DNA of 64,000 bases from Bugula neritina (Eukaryota; Bryozoa; Gymnolaemata; Cheilostomatida; Bugulidae): assembly GCA_964035545.1 (NCBI GenBank), contig OZ037771.1, positions 12,156,980 to 12,220,979 of the forward strand. The letters are read 5' to 3'. Shown here in pieces: positions 46,641 to 59,987 of this stretch. Numbering within the stretch: the first letter of the stretch is position 1; each line of letters starts with the position of its first letter. A program made the position numbers and the translations under genes. Below the pieces are notes generated by a model. It did no database searches. It was given only the letters and a program-made list of their open reading frames with translations, and had not been told where the DNA came from.

Positions 46641-49177
46641 ACTGACTGATATGTGTTTGAAGTTAGCAAATAAAATAAATATTATAATGTACGTACATAT
46701 TTTGATAATATTGAGCTACTCTCACAATTAACTTACTGGAGACTATATAGTCAAATCAATACTGTACATTCCATGCTAAAAGTGCATGTCTGCATGCATT
46801 GTGTTTGAATTGTGTATGTGCTTCTGGTTGCATACTTTATTCAAGAAAGATTATGTTGATTGCGAGTTGTTTTAATTTATTACACTTACAATCATGAGAT
46901 AGTAATTGAAGCATTAAAATTGTACGTTTAGTATTGTGAATTTGTTTGATTTTACAGTTGTGAGTAACAAATGCGATAAGAAAATTATTTTGACTCGTAA
47001 TTCCAAATGCAAGCTTTTGACCGAATAGTGTGTTTTAGCAACAAGCAATAGTTTATACGACCTTTATCTTATCACAATGCATCAAAAACTAATTCTATTC
47101 TAGTGCAAACTTGTGCAGAAGCTGATCTATGTTATATCATTTGTGAAAGTAGCTGTGTTAGAAATAAAAAAAGAGTCTTAGTAAAAAGAGTGCCTTGTTC
47201 TAAAACTAATACAAATGCAGTGGCCTCACAAAATCTCTGTTTTAGTGTTACCATTCTGTGAACAGCCATTTGGTACTACTGCATTCTGATATATTATTCT
47301 AATTTGGTTAGCTGTACTTGTTACTGGTTTCAAACTTGTTGCTGCATTGACACTATTCTGGTTTATCTGGGCTATAATTGCCCAGCACCTGTTGACTGCC
47401 TATTATTAATTATTTTTAAGCTGAGCTCCTGTCATTCACAGTAAACATAAGCACATTATTTTAATCAGAAATCAAAGCATTCTAATAGCTAACTTAAGCC
47501 GCAAACACTCATGCCCAACTGGTACATCTGCTGTATGGAAGTGGTAGATAAATAGCAACAAAATAATATTTAAGATGATTATTGTCTTGACTATAATAGA
47601 TTTATTTCATATTCAGCTAAGCTGTGAAAGATTATAAATTCTATTTGACTTTGTAATTCACATTCAAGACTCCCAGCCATATTATTTACCTTACCCATAA
47701 CAGTTTAAAAAATTTTTTAAAAGGGTATAAGATGGCTACATAAGAAACGGTCCTCAAATCAAAAAAAATATTCATATGATCATGTTTATATTGACTGCAT
47801 GAATAATCCAAAGCATAGAAAATATTAAGTTAATCTTTGACTAGCTGCAATTTAGATGTCATAAAACCTGCAACCAATAACCATACCAGACATAGCCATA
47901 CAATCAGTCGAGGTCAACAAACCAGAATGTGCAACTGGAAACAAAATCAAATTGATGCAAGACCATTCTATAAGAAAAAGAATATGTCTCAAGACAGCCC
48001 ATACAAGTTTATTCAAAAATTTGACAAGAGCAATACCAAAATCCATAAGTAGGCTCTAGCATTATTAAATGAAACCTTCAGGTTTTCTTTTAAACAGCAA
48101 ATAATATCTTTCAAGAATCAAATCTTGTATTTGCTGTACATATCATAAGCCCTCAATAAATACAGAAGTTACCAAAGCAATGTTGCTAACTTTTATGAAA
48201 GCATATCATGCACCAGATGCAGGATTTTAAAACACTGCAGTCAGGTTTCAGTAGCTTAGAGGTCTAACCAAGAAAAAGTTCTCTGTCTCCAGCAATCAAC
48301 AGTAAGTACAAATCAAGTTTTCAAAAGAAAAAACTTGAAGAAGTTAAAAATAAACTCAACGGCCTGAAGACAAAAAGACAGGATTATTTTGATTCAGCAT
48401 TGATATATAAAAAAATTTGATTCAGTCTATAACTACAGCAGTAGAGCTACCATGCACTGTAAATAGTGCATATTGGTGTAATCATTTCAAATGAGCTGGA
48501 ATAGAGGGAAAAATCTTGTATCCCCAATATCATTGAAGATATTCATGAACTAACCAATATAAAAAATAAAATGACCTCCAGTTACATAGCAGCAATATAA
48601 ACATAAAACTTTGACATCAATGATGAGGCCATGATGATTATAGAAGAACCAAAAAGTCATGCTTGTTGAAAGCAACAGTGTGAGATGAGCTGATTTTTTT
48701 AATACAATTAGAGAAATAATCTAATATATGAACTAAAAAATTGTCAGAAGTTGCCAGGCAACAATTTTATGGCTTTTTAATAACAAAACATGAGAAAATT
48801 TGGCAATAGGCATCCAAGGAAGGTAGAAGCTCCTAGCAATATTTTATAACTGCTAAATAAAATACCAGCAAATGAAATTTATATATCTTGTTGCTGAGGG
48901 CTGTTGACTGAAAAAGTGCAAAAAAAGATATTGATTCAAATATTTTATTACTTCTCTTTATTATAAGCTACTTGTTGCCATATACTATTTAGCTCTATTG
49001 ATCTAAAGTCTATTATCTTGTATTACAATTAAAATGCTGAGATGCTTTTTAGTTATATTTAAGCAAGTCTATATTTAAAAAGTATGCGCCAACTGCTTTA
49101 ATTTAGTAGTCGCTATATTTGTGTCATAATATACTAAATATTTTTGTGCATTTTTATAGCTTTTTTAAAGCCATATA
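46641..49177 (+). repeat. 2.8 kb array unit U4, diverged, internal deletion
   Basis: The first 415 bp match U3; from about 47057 substitutions become frequent. About 350 bp are missing at 47914, where GAGGTCA joins AACAAACCAG. The segment 48485-48670 is a different sequence from U1-U3 and is shared with U7. Confidence 0.9.
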
Positions 49178-49730
49178 ACTGACTGTTATGTGTTTGAAGT
49201 TAGCAAACAAAATAAATATTATACTATTTCTACATATGTCAATAACATTGAGCTACTCTCACAATTAAGTTATTGGAGACTATATAGTCAAATCAATACT
49301 GTACATTCCATGCTAAAAGTGCATGTCTGCATGCATTGTGTTTGAATTGTGTATGTGCTTCTGGCTGCATATCTTATTCAAGAAAGATTATGTTGATTGC
49401 GAGGTGTTTTCAATTATTACACTTACAACCATGAGATAGTAAACCATTGAAATTATAGGCTTAGTTTTGTGAGTTTGTTTAATTTTACAGTTGTGAGTGA
49501 CCAATGCGATAAGAAAATTATTTGACCCCTAACTCCAAATACAAGCTTTTGACCCAATATTATGTTTTAGCAACAAACAATAGTTTATGAGACTGTTATC
49601 TTTTTACAATGCATCAAAAGCTAATTTTATTCTCGCATGAACTTGGCAGAAGCTGATCCATGTAATGACATATGTAAAAGAAGCTTTACCTCAACAGAAG
49701 CATAGGGGACTAGTTCAGGATTATGGTCGG
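49178..49730 (+). repeat. 2.8 kb array unit U5, truncated start
   Basis: About the first 520 bp of a unit, then lost at the junction with a LINE fragment. The unit does not resume at the same point after the LINEs: about 1.4 kb is missing, so this is a rearrangement and not a simple insertion. Confidence 0.8.
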
Positions 49731-50660
49731 GGTCAGACAAGGCTGTTAACTTTTTCTAACTCTCTTCAACATCTTCTTAGAAAGAATCATGACTGACGCA
49801 CTAGAAGAGGTCGATAGAACAGTCAGCATTGAAGGCAGAACAATTACCAACTTGTGTTTTGCTGACGACATTGACTGACGAGCAGGGGAAGAACAAGAGC
49901 TAGCCAAACTTGTAGAACAATTTGACACAACCTCAGCAGCGTATGGCCGGAGATCAGTGCAGAGAAAACCAAGCTGATGACCAACAATACCGACGGCATC
50001 AACACAGACATCAAAGTCAATTGCGAGAAACTTGGAACTGTCAAGAGCTTCAAGTACCTTGGGTCAGTCGTATCAGATGAAGGATCAAAGCCTGAAATTC
50101 TCTCCAGGATCACGCAAACAACAGCCGCCCTGACAAAACTGAGGCCTGTTTGGAATGACAGAAATATCACGCTCTGTTCAAAGATCAGACTGATGCGATC
50201 ACTGGTCATCTCCATATTCCTGTGAGTCATGGACACTGACAGCAGATTTGGAAAGAAGAATACAGGCAACTGAAATGAGATGCTACTGCAGGCCCCTAGG
50301 CATTTCCGACAAAGACCACCTCACAAATGTTGAGATACGGAATAGAGTCACGAACGCAGTAGGACATCACAAAGATTTTTTGACTACTGTGAAGAGACAG
50401 AAACTGAAATGGTATGGGTGTGTCACAAGATCCACAGGACTTGCCAAGACAATCCTACAAGGAACTGTACAAGAAGGGAGAAGGAAAGGCAGGCAGAGAA
50501 AAAGATTGGAGGACAACATCACAGAATGGACTGGAAAGACACCGATCAACAACTTGAGGAGAACAGAGAACAGAAAGGGATGGAGAGAGCTGGTTGCCAA
50601 GATCAACAGTGGTGCCAAAACGGTCGTCCTGATACAGGAAAGAAGTTGTGCTAGAAACAA
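49731..50660 (+). mobile_element. Fragment of a second LINE family (RT motif C to C-terminus)
   Basis: Starts with RQGC (motif B end) and LFNIFLERIMTDALEE, then TNLCFADDID (catalytic FADD), FKYLGSVVSDEGSKPEILSR, KIRLMRSLVISIFL, KRQKLKWYGCVTRSTGLAKT and a C-terminal GRRKGRQRKRLEDNITEWTG. This is a common animal non-LTR retrotransposon, RTE/BovB-like in layout, distinct from the RTE at 35727. Stops after FADDID and after SIFL and a frameshift disable it. It runs straight into the second RTE copy at about 50661. Confidence 0.8.
49977..50225 (+). pseudogene. LINE RT thumb-region fragment
   Basis: 82 open codons from MTNNTDGINTDIKV to KIRLMRSLVISIFL, ending at a stop where related elements read on into YACESW. 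Belongs to the LINE fragment 49731-50660. Confidence 0.75.
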
Positions 50661-51273
50661 AAATATGAAAGCTAACAAAGCCACAGGGCCAGACCAGCTA
50701 CCAATTGACATCATAAAGTTGCTGGAAGAGAGAGGAACTACATGGATGACAGCGTGTTTGAACAATATCATCTCCGAAAGGATACCACCAGACTGGAGAG
50801 AGAGCCCGATAACACCAATATATAAACAGAAAGGAGACCCACTAGACTGTGGAAACTACAGGGGGATAAAACTGCTAAGCCACTGCCTCAAACTATTAGA
50901 GAAGATCATTGAACAGAGAATCAGAGAATTAGTTACAATCAAGCAAAATCAGTATGGATTTCAGAAAGGGAAATCAACCGCAGAACCCATGTTCTGCCTC
51001 CGAATACTGCAAGAAAAGCACAGAGAGCACAACAAAGAGCTCCATATGGTGTTCGTGGACCTTGAAAAAGCCTACGACACTATACCACGTGAGTTAATAT
51101 GGCACTGCCTACGGAAACGAATGGTCCCAGAGCAATACATCAACATCATAAAAGACATGTACGAAGATTGCAGCACTAGTGTTAGGACAGACTCTGGGTT
51201 GACAAGCAAAATCCAAATCGAAGTCGGATTACATCAGGGATCGGCACTAAGCCTGCTGCTATATTTATCATAA
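50248..51273 (+). pseudogene. Chimeric ORF: LINE C-terminus fused in frame to RTE reverse transcriptase
   Basis: 341 codons. Residues 1-138 (ERRIQATEMRCY... to LIQERSCARNKN) are the C-terminus of the LINE at 49731; residues 139-341 (MKANKATGPDQLPIDII... to LHQGSALSLLLYLS) are the RT fingers and palm of the RTE copy, with motif A FVDLEKAYD intact. The junction is at about 50661-50665. The same RTE region at 35772 has a different upstream sequence, so the fusion is specific to this copy. It ends at the shared frameshift. No evidence it is expressed. Confidence 0.8.
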
Positions 51274-52148
51274 TTATGGATGTCCTAGCAGAAGACATAA
51301 ACGAGAACAGCCCATGGGCAATGCTATTTGCCGATTATCTGGTCCTGTGCGACAGTAATAGAGAGAGATTAGAAAGAAGGTTAGAGATCTGGAGAGAGAA
51401 AATAGAGGCAGCAGGATTGAAGATAAGTCGAAATAAAACCGAGCATCTGCCAGTTGTTGGAAACCAAGAAAGCATCGGGATGAAGAAGTATGGTAGTCAG
51501 GTTATAGAAAGCCTGCCCAAGTGTTCCAAATTCAAGTACTTGGGCACAACAATCCAACAAGAGGGAGGCTGCCGGAGGGAGGTTGAGCTGAGAATATCCA
51601 AGGCTTGGAATAAGTGGAGAGAGCTGTCTGGTGTGCTCTGTGACAAGAAAATGCCCACAAAACTCAAAGTGCTGATTTACAAAATAGCTATCAGACCAAC
51701 CCTACTATACGGAAATGAGACTTGGCCCATCACAAAATCTCTGGCAGACAAGATGTCATCATGTGAGATGCGCATGCTGCAATACAGTTTGAATGTCAGT
51801 TTAGAGGATCATAAGCCAAATGAGGAAATAACAGCAGAAGCGAGAGTGATGCCAATTAAAGACCTGATGAGGAAAAGACGAATGCGGTGGTATGGACATG
51901 TTAGAAGAAGAGAAAGCGAGGAAGACATCCGGAGAGTGTCAGAGATGACAGCTGAGGGAGTTCGACCTAGGGGTAGACCAAAGCAAAGATGATGTGATAC
52001 AATAAACTCAGACCTTAGATGGCTCGATCTAGATGGCGCAGATGCTGAAGATCGAGTTCGATGGAGATGCCTGGTAGAACTTGGTATCAAGCAAAAACCC
52101 GCCACCCGCGCAGGACCACGGCGGTGAAAGGTGACCAAAGGTGACCAA
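50661..52148 (+). mobile_element. RTE-like LINE, copy 2
   Basis: Offset 14893-14894 bp from copy 1 and about 97-98% alike by eye. It shares the 2-bp frame-breaking insertion and the same 3' flank, so it arose by segmental duplication and not by a new retrotransposition. Its 5' side is replaced by the other LINE. Confidence 0.85.
51276..51992 (+). pseudogene. RTE-like reverse transcriptase C-terminal half, copy 2
   Basis: 238 codons from MDVLAEDINENSPWAMLFAD. The catalytic FADD is changed to FADY here (D to Y at about 51336), unlike copy 1. A TGG to TGA change ends the frame at GRPKQR. Otherwise nearly identical to 36427-37233. Confidence 0.85.
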
Positions 52149-52911
52149 CATATAAACAAAATCAATTTAAATTGCAATATGTGGATAGGGCATGCTAAAT
52201 GAAACTTTTTCATCTTTTTAATCAACAAACCATCTTTTCCGAGCATAAATTTTTTTCACGCTACAAACTTGGCTGAAAAAATGCAAAAGTTACCAGATTA
52301 AAGTTATTGACTTTTATGATAGCATACCAGATACGGCACTTTAAAACACCGCATGCGGTCAGGTATCAGTAGCTTGGAGGTTCAACTGAGAAACGAGTGT
52401 TTTGCCTCCAGAGAGCAACAGGAAATACAAATCAAATTTTTACAACAAAATAAAATTAAGAAATTTAATTTAATATATAAACTAAAAATGTTGGTTGGAC
52501 CAGAAATTGACAGGCAGCAAGTTTTGCCGCTTTATGCACAAACCGTAAAATAAGTTGGCAATGGGCAAAGTAGAAGTTTTTTGCATTATTTAAAAAAAGT
52601 AAATACCAACAAATGAAATTCATATATGTGGCTGCGGAGGGCTCTTGACTGAAAAAGTCAGAGAAAAAAATTGAATCAAAAATTGCATCATTGTTCTTTA
52701 TTATCGTCTATGTCTTGCCATGTAATATATGAATCTATATACTAGTATAAACCACATCATGGGCTACATATTTTTGTAGAAGTTTTCAGCAACTTCATAT
52801 TTAGAAAAATTTGCAAATTGTTAAATTTTGCAAAAAACTACTATTTTTATCAATGATGAATTTAAAATTTACTAAATATTTAATTGCTTCAATTGTATAG
52901 CATCAACAGAC
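52149..52911 (+). repeat. RTE flank and diverged end of an array unit
   Basis: 52149-52275 repeats the 130-bp flank at 37255; 52276 on repeats the diverged unit U0. Confidence 0.8.
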
Positions 52912-55699
52912 TGATTCGTGTTTAAAATAAAGCAGATGCATGAAATGAATATTATAATACGTCTAAAAGCTTTGATGATCTTGAGCTACCTTTTTGATTA
53001 GGTGAATAAAAACTATAGTCAAATCAACACTGCACACTTCATAATAAAAGTGCATGCTTGTATTGTGTTTGGTTTTAATGTGGGCTTCTGATTGCATTTC
53101 TTATTCATGAAAGATTTGGTTGATTGGGAGTTGTTTTTATTTGTTACACTTACAACTATGAGATAATAAAGCATCAAATTTCTAAGTTTAGTTTTGTGAA
53201 TTTGTTCAAATTTACAATAGTAAGTTAACAATGCTATGCAATTATTATGCCCACTAATTACCTATGCAACTTTTGATTCAATATAATTTTTTAGTAGCAA
53301 ATAATAATGTACAAAGATTTTAGCTTTTATACAATGCGTCGAAAACTAATTTTATTTTAGTGCAAACTTGTGTGGAAGCCGCTCCATGTTATACCAGATC
53401 TGAAAAAAGATGCAACAGCGACAGAAAAACAGTTTGCATAAGCAAATATCTGGTTCTAAAACTAATATTGATAGAGTACTATTCCAACTTAAACAGCATC
53501 ATAAAGACTCTGTTTTAAATCCTTGAAACTTACAAACAACATCGTTGAATCATACTCTGTTAAATAATTGGGGTTAGCTGTACCTGCTATAACATGACAC
53601 TATGACACTGTTCTGGTTTATCTGGGCTATAATTGTCTGTTATCAGTTGGCTAATTATTGTTAACATTTTAAGCCTAGCTTCGTTCATTCACGATCAACA
53701 CAAGCACATTATTTGTAATCAGAAATTAAAGCATTATAATTATCTAATAAGTTTATTACTTTCTTGGCTAATATAGATTTATTTCATATTCAACTATAAG
53801 CTTTAAAGGATTAAAAATTCTATTTGATTTTATAGCTTATTAGGCAAGACTTGTGGCCATATTACTTATGCTATATTTTTAGCAAGTGAGAAAGACTTTC
53901 AGATGGGAATAAAATGGTTACATAAAAATAAAATACTATTCGAATAATCAAGGACATTATGTTTATAATAACTGCCTTAATGATCCAAAGTGTATAAAAT
54001 TTTAAACTATTGCTGATGCCATCTATTTTAGTAAAATACATGTTATGTTAATCTATGCATTCCAATATTATTATATATTATTAGCTTATATATATCAAAA
54101 CTTTTACAATAGATAACTATACTAAGCATAAACACAATCACTTATAATTTAAATGCTTATAAAACTTGCTATGAATAGTTGAGGTTATTAGTAATTTTTA
54201 TATCTATGTGAATATCTTTATTGTACTTGTGATATAAACATAAAGGTGAATTTTCTAGCCCGACTAGAACAGGCTTTGAAATTTAGGATGAAGCCACAAT
54301 AAATATATGGAGCATATCACAGAGCCTATAAGAAAGTTGTGTCTTTCCAGAAATAGAGACAGATGACCTGAACTTTTCGATGCAATGAAAGTAATTCAAT
54401 TAAAACTCATAAGCATAACATGTTTCACCTGAACATAAAATATATTTTGTGGGAACAAAGAAAAATCTGTTAGAAAGACCACGGAAGGAAAAGGTCTCAT
54501 GCATGATTTTAAAATTCAATGCTCAACTAACAACAAACCGGAATGCACATAACTGAAAGCAAAATCAAATTGGCACAAGACTATTCTATCAGAAAACTAA
54601 TATTTCTAAAAACAGTGCATGCAACATTATTCAAAAATTTGACAAAAGCAATATCAAAATCAATAAGTAGACTTTAGCAATATTGAAACCTTCAGCTTTT
54701 CTTTTAAACAGCATTAATGTTTTTCAGGCATCAAATATTGTATTTACTGTACATATGGGCGCTCAATAAATACAAAAGTTACCAAAGCAATGTTGCTAAC
54801 TTTTATGATAACATACCACCAGATGCAGGATTTTACAACACCGCAGTCAAGTTTCAGTAGCTTGGGGTTTGATTAGGAAAAAAATTTTCTGCCTCTAGAA
54901 ATCAACAAGAAATGCAAACTATATTAAAAAAAAGTAATTTGAAAAAATAGAAAATAAAATCACTGGCATGAATTATGATGAAAATATAGAAGCATTTGGA
55001 TTCAGCATCTATATAAAAAAATTGATTCAGTTTAACTACAAAGGTAGTGTTACCATTTTTAATATTCATATAATGGTATCATGATGCGCAAAGAATGTCA
55101 TTCGGGACATCCATAAACTAACCATTAGGAAAATTAAATGATTTGCTGCGATTTATAGCAGAAATTTAAACATAAAACTTCAACATCATTGATGAGGCCA
55201 CAATAACTAGAAGAAAAAGGGTCTTGTTTGTTAAAAACATCAGTGTGAGATGTTGCTGAGTTTTTTAGTGCAAGAAAAATAATCTAATATATGAACTAAA
55301 AACAATTGATCAGACCATGGACAAAGTTGGCAATGGGCAAAGTAGTAGCTCGATCTTAGCATTATTTAAAAAACTGGTAAATTTAAATACAAACAAATTA
55401 ATTTCATCTATGTGGCTATTGAGAGAGTACGACTGAAAACATCAGAGAAAAAGATGTTGATTCAAATATTTTTTATTTCTCTTTATTATAAGTTACTTGT
55501 TGCCATATATTATATTAATCTACTGATCTAAAACATATTATCTTGTATTACAATTAAAATGTTATGATATTTTTAGTTATATTCAAGCAAGTCTATATTT
55601 AAAAAATTTGCAACTGCTTTGATTTTGTAGCTGCTATATTTGTGTCAGACTATACGCATTAAATAAAAAATTGACTTATAGCCTTTTTATAGCCATATA
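52912..55699 (+). repeat. 2.8 kb array unit U6, mosaic
   Basis: The first ~2 kb are strongly diverged from U1-U3. From about 54990 the unit becomes nearly identical to U1-U3 and stays so into U7. This abrupt change points to gene conversion or unequal exchange. Confidence 0.85.
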
Positions 55700-58415
55700 A
55701 CTGACTGATATGTGTTTGAAGTTAGCAAATAAAATAAATATTATAATGTTCGTACATATTTTGATAATATTGAGCTACTCTCACAATTAACTTACTGGAG
55801 ACTATATAGTCAAATCAATACTGTACATTCCATGCTAAAAGTGCATGTCTGCATGCATTGTGTTTGAATTGTGTATGTGCTTCTGGTTGCATACTTTATT
55901 CAAGAAAGATTATGTTGATTGCGAGTTGTTTTAATTTATTACACTTACAATCACGAGATAGTAATTGAAGCATTAAAATTTTACGTTTAGTATTGTGAAT
56001 TTGTTTAATTTTACAGTTGTGAGTAACAAATGCGATAAGAAAATTATTTTGACCCGTAATTCCAAATGCAAGCTTTTGACCGAATAGTGTGTTTTAGCAA
56101 TAAACAATAGTTTATACGACTTTTAACTTTTTACAATGCATCAAAAACAATTCTATTCTAGTATAAACCTGTGCAGAAGCTGAGCCATGTTATATCATTT
56201 GTGAAAGTAGCTGTGTTAGAAATAAAAAAAGAGTCTTAGTAAAAAGAGTGCCTTGTTCTAAAACTAATACAAATGCAGTGGCCTCACAAAATCTCTGTTT
56301 TGGTGCTACAATTTTGTGAAAAACATTTTGTTACTACTGCATTCTGATATATTATTCTGTTTTGGTTAGCTGTACTTGTTACTGGTTTCAAACTTGTTGC
56401 TGCACTGACACTATTCTGATTTATCTGGGCTATAATTGCCCAGCACCTGTTGACTGCCTATTATTAATTATTTTTAAGCTGAGCTCCTGTCATTCACAGT
56501 TAACATATGCACATTACTTTAATTAAAAATCAAAGCATTCTAATAGCTAGCTTAAGCCATATACACTCATGCCCAACTGGTACATCTGCTGTATGGAAGT
56601 GGTAGATGAATGGTGATGAAATAATGCTTATAATGCGGTTGAGGTCTTGATTAACATAGATTTATTTGATATTCAGTTACGGTGTGAAAGATTATGAATT
56701 ATATTTGACTTTGTAATTCACATTCAAGACTCCCAGTCATATTATTTACCTTACCCATAACGGTTTAAAAAGTCTTTTAAAAGGGTATAAACGGCTACAT
56801 AAGAAACGGTCCTCAAATCAAAAAAATATTCATATGATCATGTTTATATAAACTGCATGAATAATCCAAAGCATAGAAAATTTTAAGTTGATCTTCGACT
56901 AGCTGCAATTTAGATGTCATAAAATTTGCAATCAATGACCATACTAAACATGGCCATACAATCAGTCGAGGTCATTAGAAGTTTTTAAATCAACGTGTAT
57001 ATCTCTTCATTGAACTTGTGATGTAAACATAACAGTAAATTTCTTCACACAAGCAAAGTAATCTAATAAGAACTAAGCATAACATGTTTCACTAAAACAT
57101 AAAATATACAATTTTATTGCTCTTTTTGAGCAAAAAAAGTGTGCTAGAAAGACTAAGGAAAGGAAAGGCCTCAAGCATGATTTTAAAATTCAATGCTCAA
57201 CTACCAACAAACCAGAATGTGCAACTGGAAACAAAGTCAAATTGATGCAGGACCATTCTATAAGAAAACGAATACGTCTAAAGACAGCTCATACATGTTC
57301 ACTCAAAAATTTAACAAAAGCAATTTCAAAATAAATAAGTAGACTTTAGCATTATTTAAACCTTCAACTTTCCTTTTAAACGGTAAATAATATCTTTTAA
57401 GAATCAAATCTTGTATTTGCTATACATATGAGCACTCAATAAATACAAAAGTTACCAAGGCAATGTCGTTGACTTCCACGATAGCCTACCACCAGATGCA
57501 ACATTTTAAAGCACAGCAGTCAGGGTTCAATAGCTTAGAGGTTTAACCAAGAAAAAAGTTCTCTGTCTTCAGCAATCAACAGTAAGTACAAATCAAGGTT
57601 TTAAAAGAAATAACTTGAAAAAATAAAATCAACAGCATGAAGACAAAATGATAAAACTATTTTGATTCCGCATTGATGTAAAAAAAATTGATTCGGTCTA
57701 TAACTACAGAAATAGAAGTATCATGGCCTGTCAATAATGCATCTTTGTGTATTCATTTCAAATGAGCTAGAATAGAGTAAAAAATCTTGTATCCCCAATA
57801 TCATTGAAGATATTCATGAACTAACCAATATAAAACATAAAATGACCTCCAGTTACATAGCAGCAATATAAACATAAAACTTTGACATCAATGATGAGGC
57901 CATGATGATTATAGAAGAACCAAAAAGTCATGCTTGTTGAAAACAACAGTGTGGGATGAGCAGAGTTTAATACAAAAGAAACAATCTAATATTTGAACTA
58001 AAAAATGGTCAGACCAGAAATTGCCAGGCAAAATTTTTATATATATGCCTTTTTATGACCAAACCATGAAAAGAGTTGGCAATGGCTACTAGAGTTATTT
58101 TCAAACTGGTAAATGAAATTCATATACGTGGTTTCTGACGGATCTTGACTAAAAAAGTGCAGAAAAAGAAATTGAATTGAATATTTCATTACTTCTCTTC
58201 ATTATAAGCTACTTGTTGCCGTATACTATGTTAATCTGCTGATCTAAAACATATCACGTATTACAGCTAAGATGTTAAGATTTTTTTAATTATCTTTAAG
58301 CAAGTCTATATTTAAAAAGTATGCGCCAACTGCTTTAATTTAGTAGTCGCTATATTTGTGTCAGAATATACTAAATATTTCTGTGCATTTTATAGCTTTT
58401 TTAAAGCCATATATA
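55700..58415 (+). repeat. 2.8 kb array unit U7, mosaic
   Basis: The first ~400 bp are close to U1-U3, the middle diverged, and 57750-57940 has the variant shared with U4 (TTTCAAATGAGCT, then ATCTTGTATCCCCAATATC). Confidence 0.85.
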
Positions 58416-59987
58416 ACTGACTGATATGTGTTTGAAGTTAGCAAATAAAATAAATATTATAATGTACGTACATATTTTGATAATATTGAGCTACTCTCAC
58501 AATTAACTTACTGGAGACTATATAGTCAAATCAATACTGTACATTGCATGCTATAAAAGTGCATGTCTGCATGCATTGTGTTTGAATTGTGTATGTGCTT
58601 CTGGTTGCATACTTTATTCAAGAAAGATTATGTTGATTGCGAGTTGTTTTCATTTATTACACCTATAACCAAAAGATGGTAAAGTATTAAAATTCTAGAT
58701 TTAGTATTGTGAATTTGTTTGATTTTACAGTTGTGAGTAACAAATGCGATAAGAAAATTATTTTGACTCGTAATTCCAAATGCAAGCTTTTGACCCAATA
58801 TTATGTTTTAGCAACAAGCAATAGTTTATAAGACTTTTATCTTATCACAATGCATCAAAAACTAATTCTATTCTAGTGCAAACTTGTGCAGAAGCTGATC
58901 TATGTTATATCATTTGTGAAAGTAGCTGTGTTAGAAATAAAAAAAGAATTTTAGCAAAGATAGTGCCTTGTTCTAAGACTAATTACAGAATTGCAGTGGC
59001 ATCATAAAAAATATGTTTTAGTGACAAAATTCTGTGAACAACCATCTGTTACTACTGCATTCTGATATATTATTCTGTTTTGGTTAGCTGTACTTGTTAC
59101 TGGTTTCAAACTTGTTGCTGCACTGACACTATTCTGGTTTATCTGGGCTATAATTGCCCAGCACCTGTTGACTGCCTATTATTAATTATTTTTAAGCTGA
59201 GCTCCTGTCATTCACAGTTAACATATGCACATTACTTTAATTAAAAATCAAAGCATTCTAATAGCTAGCTTGAGCCGCATAGACTCATGCCCAACTGGTA
59301 CATCTGCTGTATAGAAGTGGTAGGTGAATGGTGATGAAATGATATTTAATGTAACTAATGTCTTGACTGATATAGATTTATTGATTATTTTGCTAAGCTG
59401 TGAAGGATTATGAATTCTACTCAACTCTGTAGTTTATTAGGCAAGACTTGTGGTCATATTATTTATCTTCCAATCCATCAAAACTAATGTTATTTTAGTA
59501 CAAATTTGCGTGGATTCTGTTCCATGTTTTGAAATTAGTGAAAGAAATGAGCAGAAATTTCAGTATAGTTACAAGGTAGAGGACTAGTTATTATCAGCTC
59601 ATAATCATGTTATGCTTGCAAAATATGTATGTTGGACGCTGGAATTTAGCAAACACAAATGAATTTTTTCAACACAAATTTGGTCAAATAAAATGAAATT
59701 CAGTGTAATTTTAAAGTAGAGTAATATTATGAGCAACAGCATAATTTTACCCTGTGTGGTCAGGTCAATGGAATTTAATCAAGAAGCAGGTAGAATAACA
59801 TCCCAACACAATTTTTATCCATGAGGTTGGAATATCAGCATAATATTACATTAATTGTAGCTATAACAACATAGCTAAACATTTGCAAGTACTGTTTTTG
59901 AAGTTTATAAGTAGGCCATAATAAATAAAGAATGTCAAAAAAGTCTACGAGCTTCCATTTGTCAAGAAACATCATCTAGAGACATAT
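58416..59987 (+). repeat. 2.8 kb array unit U8, decaying
   Basis: Good match to the unit until about 59460, then only patchy similarity (for example AAGTACTG and GTCAAGAAACATC) up to the TIR element. Confidence 0.75.
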
